A stretch of DNA of 64,000 nt, taken from Blasia pusilla. Taxonomy: Eukaryota; Marchantiophyta; Marchantiopsida; Blasiales. The notes beneath the pieces are model-generated. The model was not told where the DNA came from. It was given only the letters and a program-made list of their open reading frames with translations, and searched no databases. The translations under genes were made by a program, and so were the position numbers. The stretch covers positions 13,268,001 to 13,332,000 of the forward strand of contig CM114275.1 of assembly GCA_050084515.1 (NCBI GenBank), in the 5' to 3' direction. Below are positions 1 through 11,621 of the stretch, in pieces (within the stretch, counting starts at the first letter, position 1; every line of letters starts with the position of its first letter).

Positions 1-539
1 TGGGTGGGAGGTTCTACGCAACGGGAACACCTCATTCCGCTGGCAACTTTTGGCTCATTTGGAACTAAAGTTCCGAATGCTTTGGATTTTTCAGTTAAAA
101 TTGATTCTGGTATTAGGAGCTTTTTTGGGGCTGGAATAGCTCGTTCCGCTAGCAACTTTTGACTCATCAAGAACTAAAGTTCCAAGTGCTGAAATGGGCG
201 GTAGGAGATATTCTAGAGCTTGAATAACTCATTTTGCTCTCAAATTTTGACTTATCTGGAACTAGAGCTCCAAATCCTTTTGAATTGGTTCTTATGATCT
301 TATTCTAGCTGTAGGATTGATTTTGGAGGCAAAAAAACGTTTGGCATAAATAAAACTTCCACTTGATAAAATACCCTCTTGCTTGATTAAATATGACTTA
401 CACAAAGAGTGATTTCAGCATGCTAGAAGTGGTCTTCACACTTCCAAATAATTTTCCTGGTCAGAAAATGAGGTTAGTTTATGCCACAACCTAGTCCACT
501 AGTAAATTTTTTTTAAACATTTCTTGCGTTTCAAGTAGA
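1..539. other. Gene-free flank with degenerate tandem repeat
   Basis: No gene is visible. Positions of about 25-285 contain three diverged copies of a roughly 100-bp unit, recognisable by the recurring strings CTCATTCCGCT / CTCGTTCCGCT, CAACTTTTG and GGAACTAAAGTTCC. The remainder is AT-rich sequence without coding signal. Confidence 0.5.
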
Positions 540-651
540 GGAGAATATTATAAATTAGAAGAAATTTTTTTAGAGAGATTCAAGATTTTTTCCTTTTTTT
601 TTCTAGAGTCTCTCATCTCTTCCTCTCTTGTGTTAGAATACCAACCCCCAC
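540..651 (+). repeat. Relic of a MULE right terminus
   Basis: A run of AG/CT-rich sequence ends in TTAGAATACCAACCCCC, closely matching the right ends of the two MULEs in this window (CAGAATACCAGCCCCC at 34895-34910 and the equivalent at 63822-63837). The preceding poly-T and CTCTTCCTCTCTT blocks also match. I read it as a diverged terminal fragment or a short non-autonomous derivative of that family. No left end was identified. Confidence 0.5.
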
Positions 652-2501
652 AAAATAGATATAAAGGAATTATCTTCATTCATTTGTTGAAATCTTTGAG
701 AATTGGACACCTTTTTCTTCTTAATTCTACATATGGTCGACTTGTTTGGAAAAAAACAAAATTTGTAGTATTGATATAGGTGCACCTCCTATGGCAACAC
801 CTACATGGCTTACATGTTGCAATTGGGGGGGCCTCTTTTTTCAGACATGTGTCTATATCTTGTTGACATGTGTATGGTATACATAGTTCCAACCACGTGA
901 AACCCATCCTTCTTCATCAATCCCTTACTCACATCATTGTGTACTAGTAAGGTGCCTGTGTCATGCATGGGAAATAAAAATGTGCTTAACAGCTAGTGTA
1001 TAGCCCGTGAAAAGAAGAGATTCATCATGTTGCATATAAATTAAAAAAAAAAATTTGCTGTGCATAATGTATGAAACGTTTTTTTATTGCCCAATTGTCA
1101 GAGAGATATTTGCAAATCGAGAAGGCCCTCTCCTATAATGATATAGATTTCTAGTTTGGTCTTTGGATGTATCAATACATTACTAGACTAATTCGGAAGG
1201 TAACAACCTTGTCATTACGTAATTATGCATTAGACCCATGTATACATGGATGATTTAATCCAGGTGCATTTAACTTTGATTTGGATGTTTGCATAGGGTG
1301 CATGGTTTTTTAACCATGAAAATGTACCGGTCCAACTCCTGTGAATCCCTCAGAGAGCGTTGGTTTACAAAAGTGTCAAATGTTCCCAATCTCATAGGGC
1401 AATTACGCGAATGACATTTGCTTCAAGCAAAAGGAAAGTAAAAAACAGGACCTCAAGCGACCCACATATTCTCTTAGCCCGCGGGCAGGGCGATAATACC
1501 TCGTGAACATTCATCCCAGATCATAACAGGGCTTTAAAGTGACGTCCACTTGATCTTGTAAGTCGTCGCAATGACTACGTGCGCATAATATTAGGGATCG
1601 TCACTTAACCATCCTCATAGATCCAGATAGATTGTACCACACCTTGCACCGAAAAAGAATTATGGAGAATTATGATTACTGCAGAGATTTCAAACAACCC
1701 ATCAAGTCTTACTCACAAAACGAAGGATGGACAGTTTCGGCGGCAAGCTCTCGGTGAACATTACTTTGTGCAGCAAGATTCACTGTTGCCAGTATATAAT
1801 AATCTGAGTTGAAATATTGCGTATCGCCTGTTTCTGGCTTCCGACGGCTGTCTTAAGCCAAGGGCTTTTTGGGTTCTAAGGCTGAGATGTTTACATCACA
1901 CCGCTTGAATGTAGAGTATAGTCTTACAGTTTGAAGCTGAAGTTGCCAACTGCCCTGGAATCCTGCGTGTCTGGTTTTCAATTAGGAAGACCTGAACGGA
2001 ACTGCGACTTGTTCGGGGTTGTATACTACAGTTCCAAAAAATATGTTAAATATTGTCCAAGGGGCCGTCAAACATAGCTTTACCAATTTACAACCGACCC
2101 AATCAATGCTTCCTCACGAGGCAAATGCCATGGAATGTAACGTTTCTCACTTCAGGATCGGTGATCCAGATCTTTGTCGGCTATCCTTGAGTTGCGTAGG
2201 ATTGGAAGAGGCTTGGATAGTTCTCTCCTCGACAGCAGTAGGTCTATCCTTGTTCTCAATCTGGACTCCGATGCTGCCGGATGGCAATCGCCTTGGTCTC
2301 CCTTCTGCAATAGCATTTGTTTGCTGCTTATTTAGAAGCTGAGAATTTGATTTTTACATATTCCTCAGGATTCCAAAGACAGACCACTTCACAAGTGAAG
2401 GAAACGAGGTGCCACGGAATTGTCTTTTCTCGTAAATGTGGTGACAATCGAGTTACTATATATAGTTAGCCAAATCAGGCCCTGCTGGACACTGAAAGCA
2501 C
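652..2501. other. Intergenic region downstream of the NHX gene
   Basis: No convincing gene is present. This is the 3' flank of the minus-strand antiporter gene, so its 3' UTR and polyadenylation site should lie just below 2502. A short motif near 1120-1150 (CCTATAATGATATAGAT) is similar to one near 9840, suggesting a dispersed low-copy repeat. The open frames here are short and show no recognisable protein features. Confidence 0.5.
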
Positions 2502-5500
2502 CTAGTCGCTAAATGTGGACCATCTTCCCTGACAAATGCACGATTCATCCAAGAGATTCAAGCTTGCTAGGGTCATCAAGATACACCCACCATTTGGAGT
2601 TTCGATATTTCTGATCTCGCGATTTCTTTCTTCTTTATGTTCTGACGTGAAAAAGGGTCTCAGGAAGTTCTTGTCAATAGTTGAAAAATTTGTGCTGCAA
2701 ATCCAGTCAACGCGCGTTAGTTTCAATCCGGTTAAGAAGCCAGCCAATAAGAGAAAGTTCCCGAATGAAGCATTGTAAGAATTGAGGCCATTCTATCCCA
2801 ATTATCGACAAATCATCTTGGATATTGTGAGGAGAGGTAAAGTAATTACTTTCGACGAAATGCTCTGAGCTTCATTTTCAACCGATGAGTAGGACTTGAG
2901 CTGTCGCTTTCGTCATCACTCGGTCGCAACCTCTCAATTTCTTCGTCTGAACCCTGAATGAAAACACACGCGTTTGCTTTATGAACAGCACCGTGACTCA
3001 ACTTCAACGTTACAGAGTACTGTCTGATATCGGCTAGTATTTTATCAACACCTGAAGCGCATTAGTTTTGACAATTTTTTACACGGAAAACTAACTCCAG
3101 CGGGTCCAGCCTCTAGATGTAATTGTGCTACACAGTTCACCTGTATCCGAAAATTCTCTGCGACTAGGAGGGGTCATATACTACGATCTAGTGCTTTGCA
3201 GATTTATTCACGACTTACTTCACCATTTGATGTCCCATGGCTATCTCCAACAACATCGAGTTTTTCCAACATCGTGGATGTCCCTCCTCCAATCACGAGA
3301 ACCTGCAAAATGGGTAGAAGCAGTATAACATGAGATTTGGTTCACTTTTCCCCCCTACACGAAACCGTCTAGGTAAACTATGGTTGCCAATGCGCCAGTT
3401 TCCATGTGATAGCTAGGAATCTCATGTTGCCTTATTCCCGCCATTTCGCGAAGGCAGAGCAGACAAACACGGAGTCTGATACGACTACGAGAATATTTTC
3501 CGATGAACGTTTTCACCGCTAAGGTACAGCCGCGAGTAGTTCACAAGCTTTAGTTGATCTTACCGTCAGGACGACTACTGCAGTTGTGGTTGTGACAATA
3601 GCTCGACCATGTCCAGTTGGCAGATCATGCACAGACTGCAACGCTAAAGCAAAGGCCATAGCTCCACGCAGTCCTGCTCAAGGAAAAGCATTAGGTACCG
3701 TCATGAATTGGAGAAAAGTCTAAATCGAATCCCTATTCCCCAAAAATCATCAAACAACTTTCACACAAGTTAAAACAGTGCAGCTTTCTTACCAGCAGCC
3801 CAAAGAGCTTTCTGGTGTGTCGCAGGTATTTGCTTCTCTTCAGAACGAAAGTAGTTGACGATGTACGCGCAAGGAAAGACATTTGCTGCCCTGAAATCAC
3901 CACAGATTTGGTGTCTAATGGAAGCGTATTACATCCGTGACCATATTATCCAATTCTAGCTGAACGAATGGCGACATCATATGGCTCTTATCTCCATCCT
4001 CCAATCGGAAAATCAGAACGAAGGCAAGGCAAGAGAACATTCCATGCTAATAGCCCAATTTCGAAGAATCCCAGGTACAACTAGAAGGACAGAGGAACAA
4101 TGGCCACATTTCGGACGTCTGACCCTTAATAGCGCAGAAACCAAGCAATCATTGGCCTGCAAATGAGGGACTCAACCCAAACCATCTAATGATATACATC
4201 CTAACGTAGCGTGGAGAAGCGAAAAAGCTGTTGTCCCCAAAGATCCTAACGTTGAGACACTTTGGACTGGCTTCGCAGAATTCGCCATAACGGCGAAGTT
4301 ACTGCTCGATTGAGCATCCACTACCGATGATAAAATGTCGAAAACAGAAAAATAAGCCTTCAACATAATAGTAGTAATGAGCTCACCTAGCAACCACAAT
4401 GAATATCTTTTATTTTCGAACAGAGGCGTTAAGGAATATATTCTGTCCACCTATTTCGTTCTTTCATTATCTACTCGAGTGAAGCACAACTCTAAATAAA
4501 TTAAGTACAGTTTGTATAGAAATACAGATACTCTTGAATACGAGACACAACGCTTGACAATCAATCAACTTCCGACTTCAGAAAGGATACGATAGAGAAG
4601 AAGATGAATCCAACATGGGACCAACTGTGCTTTTCAATGGCAATATCCACACCCATGTATATAAACCTGCATAGTCAGAAGAGTGGTAAATTTACATGCG
4701 TGGGTTCCGCGCGTGAAGTGCTAGCTAGATACATCAGAAGCTCTTTAGTACAGCTACTCACAGCCCTACGGTGACAGACATCTCTATTTCCAGGTCAATT
4801 ACTGTTTCATCATCCTAGCAGGAATTGAGAAAAATCTGAGGGTGGGGCACACAACAATTGCAAATGCTTACACGAAAGTCTCAGCAAGGGACGAGATCAA
4901 GTGAAAGAATCCAGCAGTGAACGTTTGAGCACTCTCTGAAAGATTTGAAAAAGTGTAATGCTTCATTAACTGCGAACAAATGAACAAACAATCGCTATTA
5001 GTTCCGACCTGCCCCAACTAAGACTCAACTCTGTACAAACGGAACTTCCATTTTAATGGACACCCACTTTCATACGATTGCTTACACAATAACACTTGGA
5101 AATAAATATACTCACAATTCCACAAAACAGAATGGCGACAATGCCGGAGAGCCCCACGCCTTCTGCCAGCATATATCTGCACTTAAAAACGAAACCAGGT
5201 TTGAAGAATTATATTGAGGTGATGAAAAAAGAGACACATAGAGCCAACGTAAGGGTACTTCCAGTTAAACAAACGAATCAGTGCGAAGGTTAGAAAAAGC
5301 CCAGGGATCACTTACGCGGCATATGGGAATAGAACAATCAGGCAACACTCGAGGTTCTGCAAGCTGCAAACAGACAGGCGAGTTTCCAAAATGTGCTATC
5401 TTAAATTATGTACAGTAACATTGATTCTGTCCAGACAATGCCTACATAATGATGCAGAAGAGATTTTCTTTTCTTTTCTTCTCTTTTCTATTTCACAGGA

Positions 5501-8500
5501 ATCTTTAGAAGGCCCAGGAGCGTTTCTAGTTCAAGAGAAGGATTGCCAACGAATCATCAGGAATAGCACCATTTTTTAGGAGCTTACTTGTTGACAGCAA
5601 GTCCGGCATACTTGAACAAGTGTTCCACGTCAAGGTCATACAGCAAGATACGATAACTCATTCAGAAGGTCTCTCCTGGTGCCAAACAGGGTTTGCCACA
5701 ACCATTTTGTGGACATAATAGAGAACCTCACCATCGAAATAAGATCTGCCTAAGTCAATGAAAACATAGGGACACTGCACTTTAACGTATCCATTCCACA
5801 AGTGCATAATTGGTATTTCTCCTGCAAGAAGGCTAGGACAGCAAGAATAGATTTCTTGAAATTCATCAAATTGGGACATAAAATATAAAGGATATGAGAG
5901 CACAGATGAGCGCCACAGCTACTCCTGTACAAACATACGAGCGGCACCTTCAGCATACTGCTGTCCCGACACTCCTAAAATGTATTCCAGCAGTTGCAGA
6001 ACCTACAGAGGTCGATCGCACTAAATTTGAGGGGCTATGTGCCGAGGAAGCTACTTGAAGGGGACAAGTGACATATTTTCATTCCAGATATGTCAAGTAT
6101 ACATGCCTGTTGACATTGATCCCACGAAGATAAAAAGGAAGTTCCAAATCACAGCCAGAAAGTTGCGATCAGCAGATGGATGCTGTCGTGTGGACATAAA
6201 GCTCCTGTAGGCATTGTTAGACCTTATGAAGGTCAGCTCTCAGGTTATAGCCCTGTCGATATCCAATGTTGCCTAAGGACAAAAATTTTCTAGTGACCAA
6301 TCAAGCGTTCAAATATAGCTGACAGCGATGCTTGAGTGGTTTAGCCTAGCTTGACCATTAGAGAGTAGAAACATCTCAAATGTCCACTGACTGATACTTA
6401 CCGATACAGTGATATTGCAACCTGAGGGTGAACCATGGATGTAAAACAGAAAAGTATTCCCACCAATCAGTAAGAAATCAGAACGAAGTAGCCAACCCCA
6501 TGAAAACTAGCAGGCTTTGTTTAGGTCACAAACTCTGAGAGTATTTTCCTTCAACAACGCATTGAGTATTATTCAAGCCTACCCTCTGCCCCCACCAGCT
6601 CCCAGATGTATCAGTGAAACAACTAATTAATGAAATCATCGAAACCAAAATCTGTGAACATTTCTGTCAAATCAGACACCAGAAAACAATCAATACAGCA
6701 CTGTGACCATCTGTTGAAGGTCTCCATCAATGTAGTGCAGGACTGAGATTCCAAAGAAGCAACATATCAAGCACTCAAGCCAATAGCTCAAATGAAGAGA
6801 CCAAAAATATGAGGAAACGACTATTTTGAAGACAACCAGCTCGGATCTGCCACGTGTTTTCAATAATCTCCTAATGTCCATTGTTCCAGTTTTTACCGCA
6901 TCATTGAGCACAGATTCGCCGAAGACCAGAGCATAAAGATTCACATCAGTCCCCAGCTCCTGCACAATATGAGACATGAATGCAGATCATATCTCAAAAA
7001 TGGCCTCGGAAAACCAACATATTGTCCAGGCACAAACAGCTGGTGACAATTATTCTGGTAGTAGTGCACGTACTTCCTTGCATCCTAGTAATTTAATCCT
7101 GTATTAAACATGTGGAGATCCTGACCCTCCGCCTTCTGACACAAAGAGGAAATAGACACTAAGGTAAACTTTGGTTGTCTTTTCAGTATATTCTACAGAG
7201 GACTAATATCGTAACATCTCTACATCACACGTTGATCACACCTGGAAGATGCCCAACACTGTCACAGGATCAGTTGCCGATATGAGGGAGCCAAAAATTA
7301 AGCTCTCTTGGAAGGATAGTTTGTACATCAGAAAAAAGAGTCCACCAAGGTATCTGCGAGCACAACTAGGTCAAAAAGATGCTCGAAAGTACTGCAAGGG
7401 CAGAACTGAAGGGTTAAAAAGTCAAAATTTCCTGATGGCCTGCCACCATATATATCAGAGCATTATTTTTGTAAGATCCCTACTTTAATCAGAGAATATG
7501 CTGAAGGGGACATCTTCTAACTGTTTAGCACCAACACTCTTCCAGAAGCAACCAGAACAACATATAAAAATGAAGACTATACAGCTTTTTCCTTTCAAAT
7601 CCATAAAGTCCCCAATACTTAGATTAACCAAGACATTAACTAGATCGTGGATGTCCAACACCAACAGTTATTAGCAGGGGAGGGTAGGGGCGGGCACATA
7701 CACTAGTATTCCTGTTACTACTGATGAGATGAACGTCCCGAGTACTGCAAATGTACAAATTGCCCCAAAGTTCGAGAAGAAAGGTTTCTGCTCAAGTCAT
7801 ACACGGTAAGTACTCCTTTCTGACCGTTTCTTCAAAATATCCAAGATAGAGTTCGTACGTACGTGTAAAATAGTAATATCGTGCATAGATACGAAATCGT
7901 TCAAGAAAAGGTGAGTTATCAGCGCTCACCGGCTGAAGACTAAATCCGGATTGAGTGAGATCAAGTCGACGATGTCTAAGTTAAGGACCATAATCGGCCT
8001 TTGCACCTCAAAACAGTATATAAGTTAGATAGGCCACCCATAGTTTTCAAACAGAAACCCGCAACAAAATTAAGCAAAATTTGTCAAATACCGCGTAATA
8101 AAAGGATATAATATAATTGGTGGGAGAAGAAATAGAAAGAAAAACTCCTCATGAAAGTTGAACCATTTCCTGAGCATACGAAACCCATGTCAAGATGAAG
8201 AACGTAACTAACAATTCCAAGACTTATAGAGCATAACCACATTAACTTAATATTCACTCTCGTCAACAGCGTTCCGAACAAGCTTTCAGTTTCAACAAGA
8301 ATTGCAAATTGTGCCACTGTGAATGCTCGGTATTTCTTACCTAAATCGCTCCTCTGTATTTGATATGTTTGCTATTATACCAGCAAAAATTCCTGGGCAT
8401 GCATTTTATGTCAGCTTAGTAATCAAGTCAAGGCACCTCTTCAGAATGCCAATTTTATCGGAAAATCCAAGCTTCCAACAATGATTCACAATCTTGTGGG

Positions 8501-9279
8501 TGTCCAACCTCCACTTCACATTGGCTTTTGAAATGAATTTTCATTCTACTGGCCGTTCTTAAAATAAGTCGACATGTAGGACATTTGAAACATTAGATGT
8601 TGGATTGATTTACTGAGTTGTGTACTAATCCCGAAACCAACGCAATCCTCCTTTCCCAACTTATGAAGAGGGAGTGATATCCAGCAACCCTACATTCGGT
8701 GGCTGCTGCGAACCGTGAACACCTACCTGTCTAACGACTTCATAATGACATGTACTGAACTAAAATTCTTACGATCTTTTTCGAAAAAAAGTACCAGTAG
8801 AGTGTATCATTATCTAAACAACCTTAATTTTTCAGTCCTGGGAAAAAAATTGCGACTGCAGAACTTTTTTAATATATCCATTGATCTGATGATCATCACT
8901 AGAACATTACTCACCGACCCGAAATTGAGAACCTGGTGTACCTAAGGATCCCGTCTTAAAAAATAATTTCGGATCACACAGAACAGGAGTAATTAAGTCG
9001 TTCTCACTTGTCCGATATGCTGAACAACTCACATCAGACGAATGGTATTTGTTGGAAACAGAGGGAAAGGAAAATGTGCAAAGGTCACACACCGATGAGA
9101 AGAGAAGCACCAGCTTCATGCAAGTAGTGAAATTTGTGGCGACGGAGGATATGTCCCATTACAAAGGCCAACCCGAGCATCATAATCTGCAACAGAATGC
9201 TCACACTCGCGATCTGCTCCTGTTCTACAGCCGGGGCTGATGGGGGAGTACCAAAGTCTCCGGTTCCGACGTCCTCCAT
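2502..9279 (-). CDS. NHX5/6-like: Endosomal Na+(K+)/H+ antiporter, NHX5/NHX6 class (21 exons)
   Basis: This is a CPA1-family cation/proton exchanger of the Golgi/endosome (NHX5/6, NHE6-like) class, which exchanges Na+ or K+ for H+ to set lumenal pH. Exons (minus strand): 9093-9279, 8341-8392, 8110-8169, 7930-7954, 7702-7787, 7242-7353, 6897-6959, 6402-6421, 6107-6204, 5896-5924, 5588-5619, 5316-5363, 5116-5176, 4872-4969, 4591-4666, 4387-4406, 3793-3890, 3564-3673, 3219-3302, 2850-2953, 2502-2694. They sum to 1656 nt, 552 codons including the stop, and every phase matches. Landmarks are [15 protein letters not shown] in exon 1, the amiloride-site-like [10 protein letters not shown] in exon 3, ISATDPV in exon 6, [11 protein letters not shown] in exon 7, FIYMGVDIA in exon 15 and [14 protein letters not shown] in exon 18. 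The start is the ATG at 9279; the same frame upstream reaches only a GTG. The C-terminus ([13 protein letters not shown]) also resembles plant NHX5/6. The usual length is about 520-550 residues, so the gene looks intact. The family assignment rests on remembered similarity. Confidence 0.95.
4407..4590 (-). other. U12-type GT-AG intron (NHX intron 15)
   Basis: The donor is GTATCCTTT and the branch site TTCCTTAAC is a perfect U12 match, followed about 22 nt later by AAAAG. Joining gives [16 protein letters not shown], which aligns with NHX proteins. The downstream exon is only 20 nt long. Confidence 0.88.
5620..5895 (-). other. U12-type AT-AC intron (NHX intron 10)
   Basis: The donor is ATATCCTTT. 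The branch-like ACCTTGAC is followed about 10 nt later by the AC terminus (GTGGAACAC). Joining gives [14 protein letters not shown], the conserved NHX5/6 segment. Phase is 0 on both sides. Confidence 0.88.
5925..6106 (-). other. GC-AG intron (NHX intron 9)
   Basis: The exon ends TCAACAG and the intron starts GCATGT, ending GTACAG. This junction preserves phase and gives [15 protein letters not shown], in agreement with NHX proteins. No GT donor at the site gives the right frame together with the next exon. Confidence 0.75.
7955..8109 (-). other. U12-type AT-AC intron (NHX intron 3)
   Basis: The donor reads ATATCCTTT, the textbook U12 AT-AC 5' splice site. A TCCTTAAC branch-site match lies about 25 nt before the AC 3' end. 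Splicing here joins PPII to FQSGFSLQP, exactly the NHX-family sequence. A conventional GT-AG alternative would insert about 13 foreign residues. Confidence 0.9.
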
Positions 9280-10670
9280 CGCGTTCAGTACATTCACATA
9301 TGCAATTCGACAATTCTCCTCTCCTTAATTGTTCTGTGGCTTCAGGAGTTCAGATCAATTCTGTAAAGGGACGCCGGGAGCGCTCGAGTGCTCGCTCTCT
9401 TGCTGCTACGGGAGTTCTCGAAGGAAAAGGCGAACTCTCAGTGCTTCTCCCTATTCGGCGGACACGTGTCGTTCTCTTAAAGCAGCTTGAAGTAGGTGCC
9501 GCCTAATTGGTCGAACATCGCGGGTCCCACCTTCTCTGAGTGTTACGCATAAACCTTCGACGGTCCAGATCGTCCGGGAATGTTTCGCGGACGCTGTCGA
9601 TTGAACATTCTGCGACGTTTGTCCCATGGTTGAAATCTTCTCCGGCTAAAAGTTGCGAATTGCACACTTGCTGATTGCAACTTCCTTCCCTAGTAATGTG
9701 CACCGGTAATAAAAAAAGTGGTCGAAGAGTTTTCGTGAAGTTTATGTGTGGAGAGGGTGCTCCACACATATTAAAACTTTTTATTGTTGTTCCTGAAATT
9801 GGAAAAATAGTTGTATGTGTTTAAAAATAAAAAAGCACCCTCCTATAATAAGATAGATGTACATATGCGCATATACTCAAACTAGTCAACATCAATGTTC
9901 GAATGTTTTTCACCCTACAGCGTTGCATGGGTGAAAAACATTCGAGCCAGGGAAAGAATACGGATTAAAAAACATGTTCTTGGAGTTCAAGTTCTGATAT
10001 ATTAATCTAATTAATCTAATCTAATCATAGGGGTTTTGAAATCCCATCCTCTTTTAAAAATAGGATAATGATTCCGTTAAATCTAAAATTTTCACATCTT
10101 TAATCAATTTTAAATGATCTTATTGACTTAAAAATTATATATCAAGAAAAGAGATGTTTGAAAATCAAAAGGGCAATTTCTAATAGTAATATCTAACGAT
10201 ATATTGTAAATTTTTTAATACCTCTTCTATTGATACATGATGCTCCCAATAGGATTGCTTGGTCTCTTTGCCTTTAAGATAATTTGAAGTTCATTTGAGA
10301 AGTCAATGAAAGTTTTAGGATTAGTTAAGTCATTAATCACGGGGCAATTACCTTGTGTGTCGCACGAGCTTCCACTAATGTCGATTTTTGAAGGATGCAT
10401 TCTTGGTTTTCATGTGCTTCACAATTTGACACTTGTCCTCTTCTATACTGCCACAAACAGGGTAGCGTTCGACACTGTTTGGTTAAACCAATCTAGAGTT
10501 TGTTACATATCTCCTTATTTGAAGGTCTGATTTAAATTCCAATTCAATTCTCTTGTGAGTCCTATATTTTTCTTTCACGAATCCCGAATAGTTTTCTTCC
10601 ATAAAACCTACAATTACAAATTCCTCGATATGGCTTCGTTACAACTCTTGATTATAGTTGTAGCTAGATC
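9280..10670. other. NHX 5' flank and AT-rich intergenic DNA
   Basis: This contains the presumed promoter and 5' UTR of the NHX gene; no clear TATA box could be fixed. A hairpin with 17-bp perfect arms (9899-9915 and 9929-9945, 13-nt loop) sits in the middle and may be a MITE-like remnant. The rest, especially 9960-10670, is AT-rich without coding features. Confidence 0.5.
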
Positions 10671-10791
10671 CTGTCTTGCGCATACACATCGCTACGCAAC
10701 ATACATCCTTATCATCACACATAAACACACACGATCCCATGTTAACTCATGGCATCCATACACAGAGGCGAGAAGTACCAAAATATCTCCA
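10671..10791 (-). repeat. Partial LTR (LTR1) abutting element A
   Basis: This repeats the terminal 120 bp of the gypsy A LTR (CACATAAACACACACGATCC through CCAAAATATCTCCA) and is joined directly to the start of the next LTR at 10792. It is the remnant of another family member inserted or concatenated head-to-tail. Confidence 0.75.
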
Positions 10792-11434
10792 ATTAAAATA
10801 AGATCTAATCTCTCTCTCACAACACCATAGTTCTTACATGTGTGCACTTTCACATGTCTCTCTCAATATCAAACCAAACCCACTCTCCTGATGAGAGGCT
10901 TGGTTTACACACATAAGGCAAGCAAGACCATAGCTCCGCCGCCTCATGCCAAGAGGTTCAACAAAGAGAGAATGAACTCTTAAGCTCTCTCTCTTTGAGG
11001 TATACCCCTCCCCTCTCCCAAGCTCTCTCCATGGTAACCTATTATCCCAAGTCACCTCCTTGGCTCTTGACCTGATGTAGGAGGTCAAGGGCCACTTACC
11101 AAAAATAGAAAATCAATCATATACTCAAAATGGTAATTACATAAAATAGTAAGTTCCTCAATATGGCTCCAAATGAGCCCCGGGAAACCTACTCTCTCAG
11201 GTTTCCCGGGGCCTCAACAGGTCATCCTCGACCTCCTGGGCCTGTCCTCCACTACTCATACAGACGCTTTGCTAGATCCCACCGATCTATCATAATAGTC
11301 GTGACAATTGTCGTGCGCATACACATCGCTACATAACATACATCATTGTCATCGAACACACACATAAACACACACGATCCCATGTTAACTCATGGCATCC
11401 ATACATAGAGGCGAGAAGTACCAAAATATCTCCA
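10792..11434 (-). repeat. 3' LTR of gypsy A (LTR2)
   Basis: This 643-bp LTR matches 20433-21078 along its length (for example CACAACACCATAGTTCT, CAAGAGGTTCAACAAAGAG and CATGTTAACTCATGGCATCC). It is bounded on the internal side by the polypurine tract. Confidence 0.88.
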
Positions 11435-11437
11435 ATT

Positions 11438-11445
11438 GCCCCCCT
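11438..11445 (-). promoter_or_regulatory. Polypurine tract of gypsy A
   Basis: On the minus strand AGGGGGGC immediately precedes the LTR start (AATTGGAGATATT), the normal place for plus-strand DNA priming. The same arrangement occurs next to LTR4 near 21750. Confidence 0.7.
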
Positions 11446-11621
11446 AGCTGGTGGTTAGGTCCCTCTAACTCCAGATAGCCATCTATCACTATCTACCACG
11501 ACATACATCTCTAGGATGCTAAGAGCAGAAAGGCCGGCTGCTCATGTGGCCCCATCGTTAGTCGCCTTCCTGTCATCCATATCACAGAAAAAGTTGGAAT
11601 TGAAACTACCTAGTATCTCCT

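Noticed and set aside
2019-2342. 107-aa plus-strand ORF downstream of NHX
   Set aside because: No recognisable similarity, no supporting splice or promoter signals; probably chance.
7976-8091. GT-AG splicing alternative for NHX intron 3
   Set aside because: It keeps frame but adds about 13 unrelated residues inside the highly conserved PPIIFQSGF segment; U12 AT-AC signals explain the junction exactly.
9116-9313. Overlapping ORF in another frame over NHX exon 1, and an upstream GTG start at 9297
   Set aside because: Only the frame with ATG at 9279 gives NHX similarity; the GTG is not a normal eukaryotic start.
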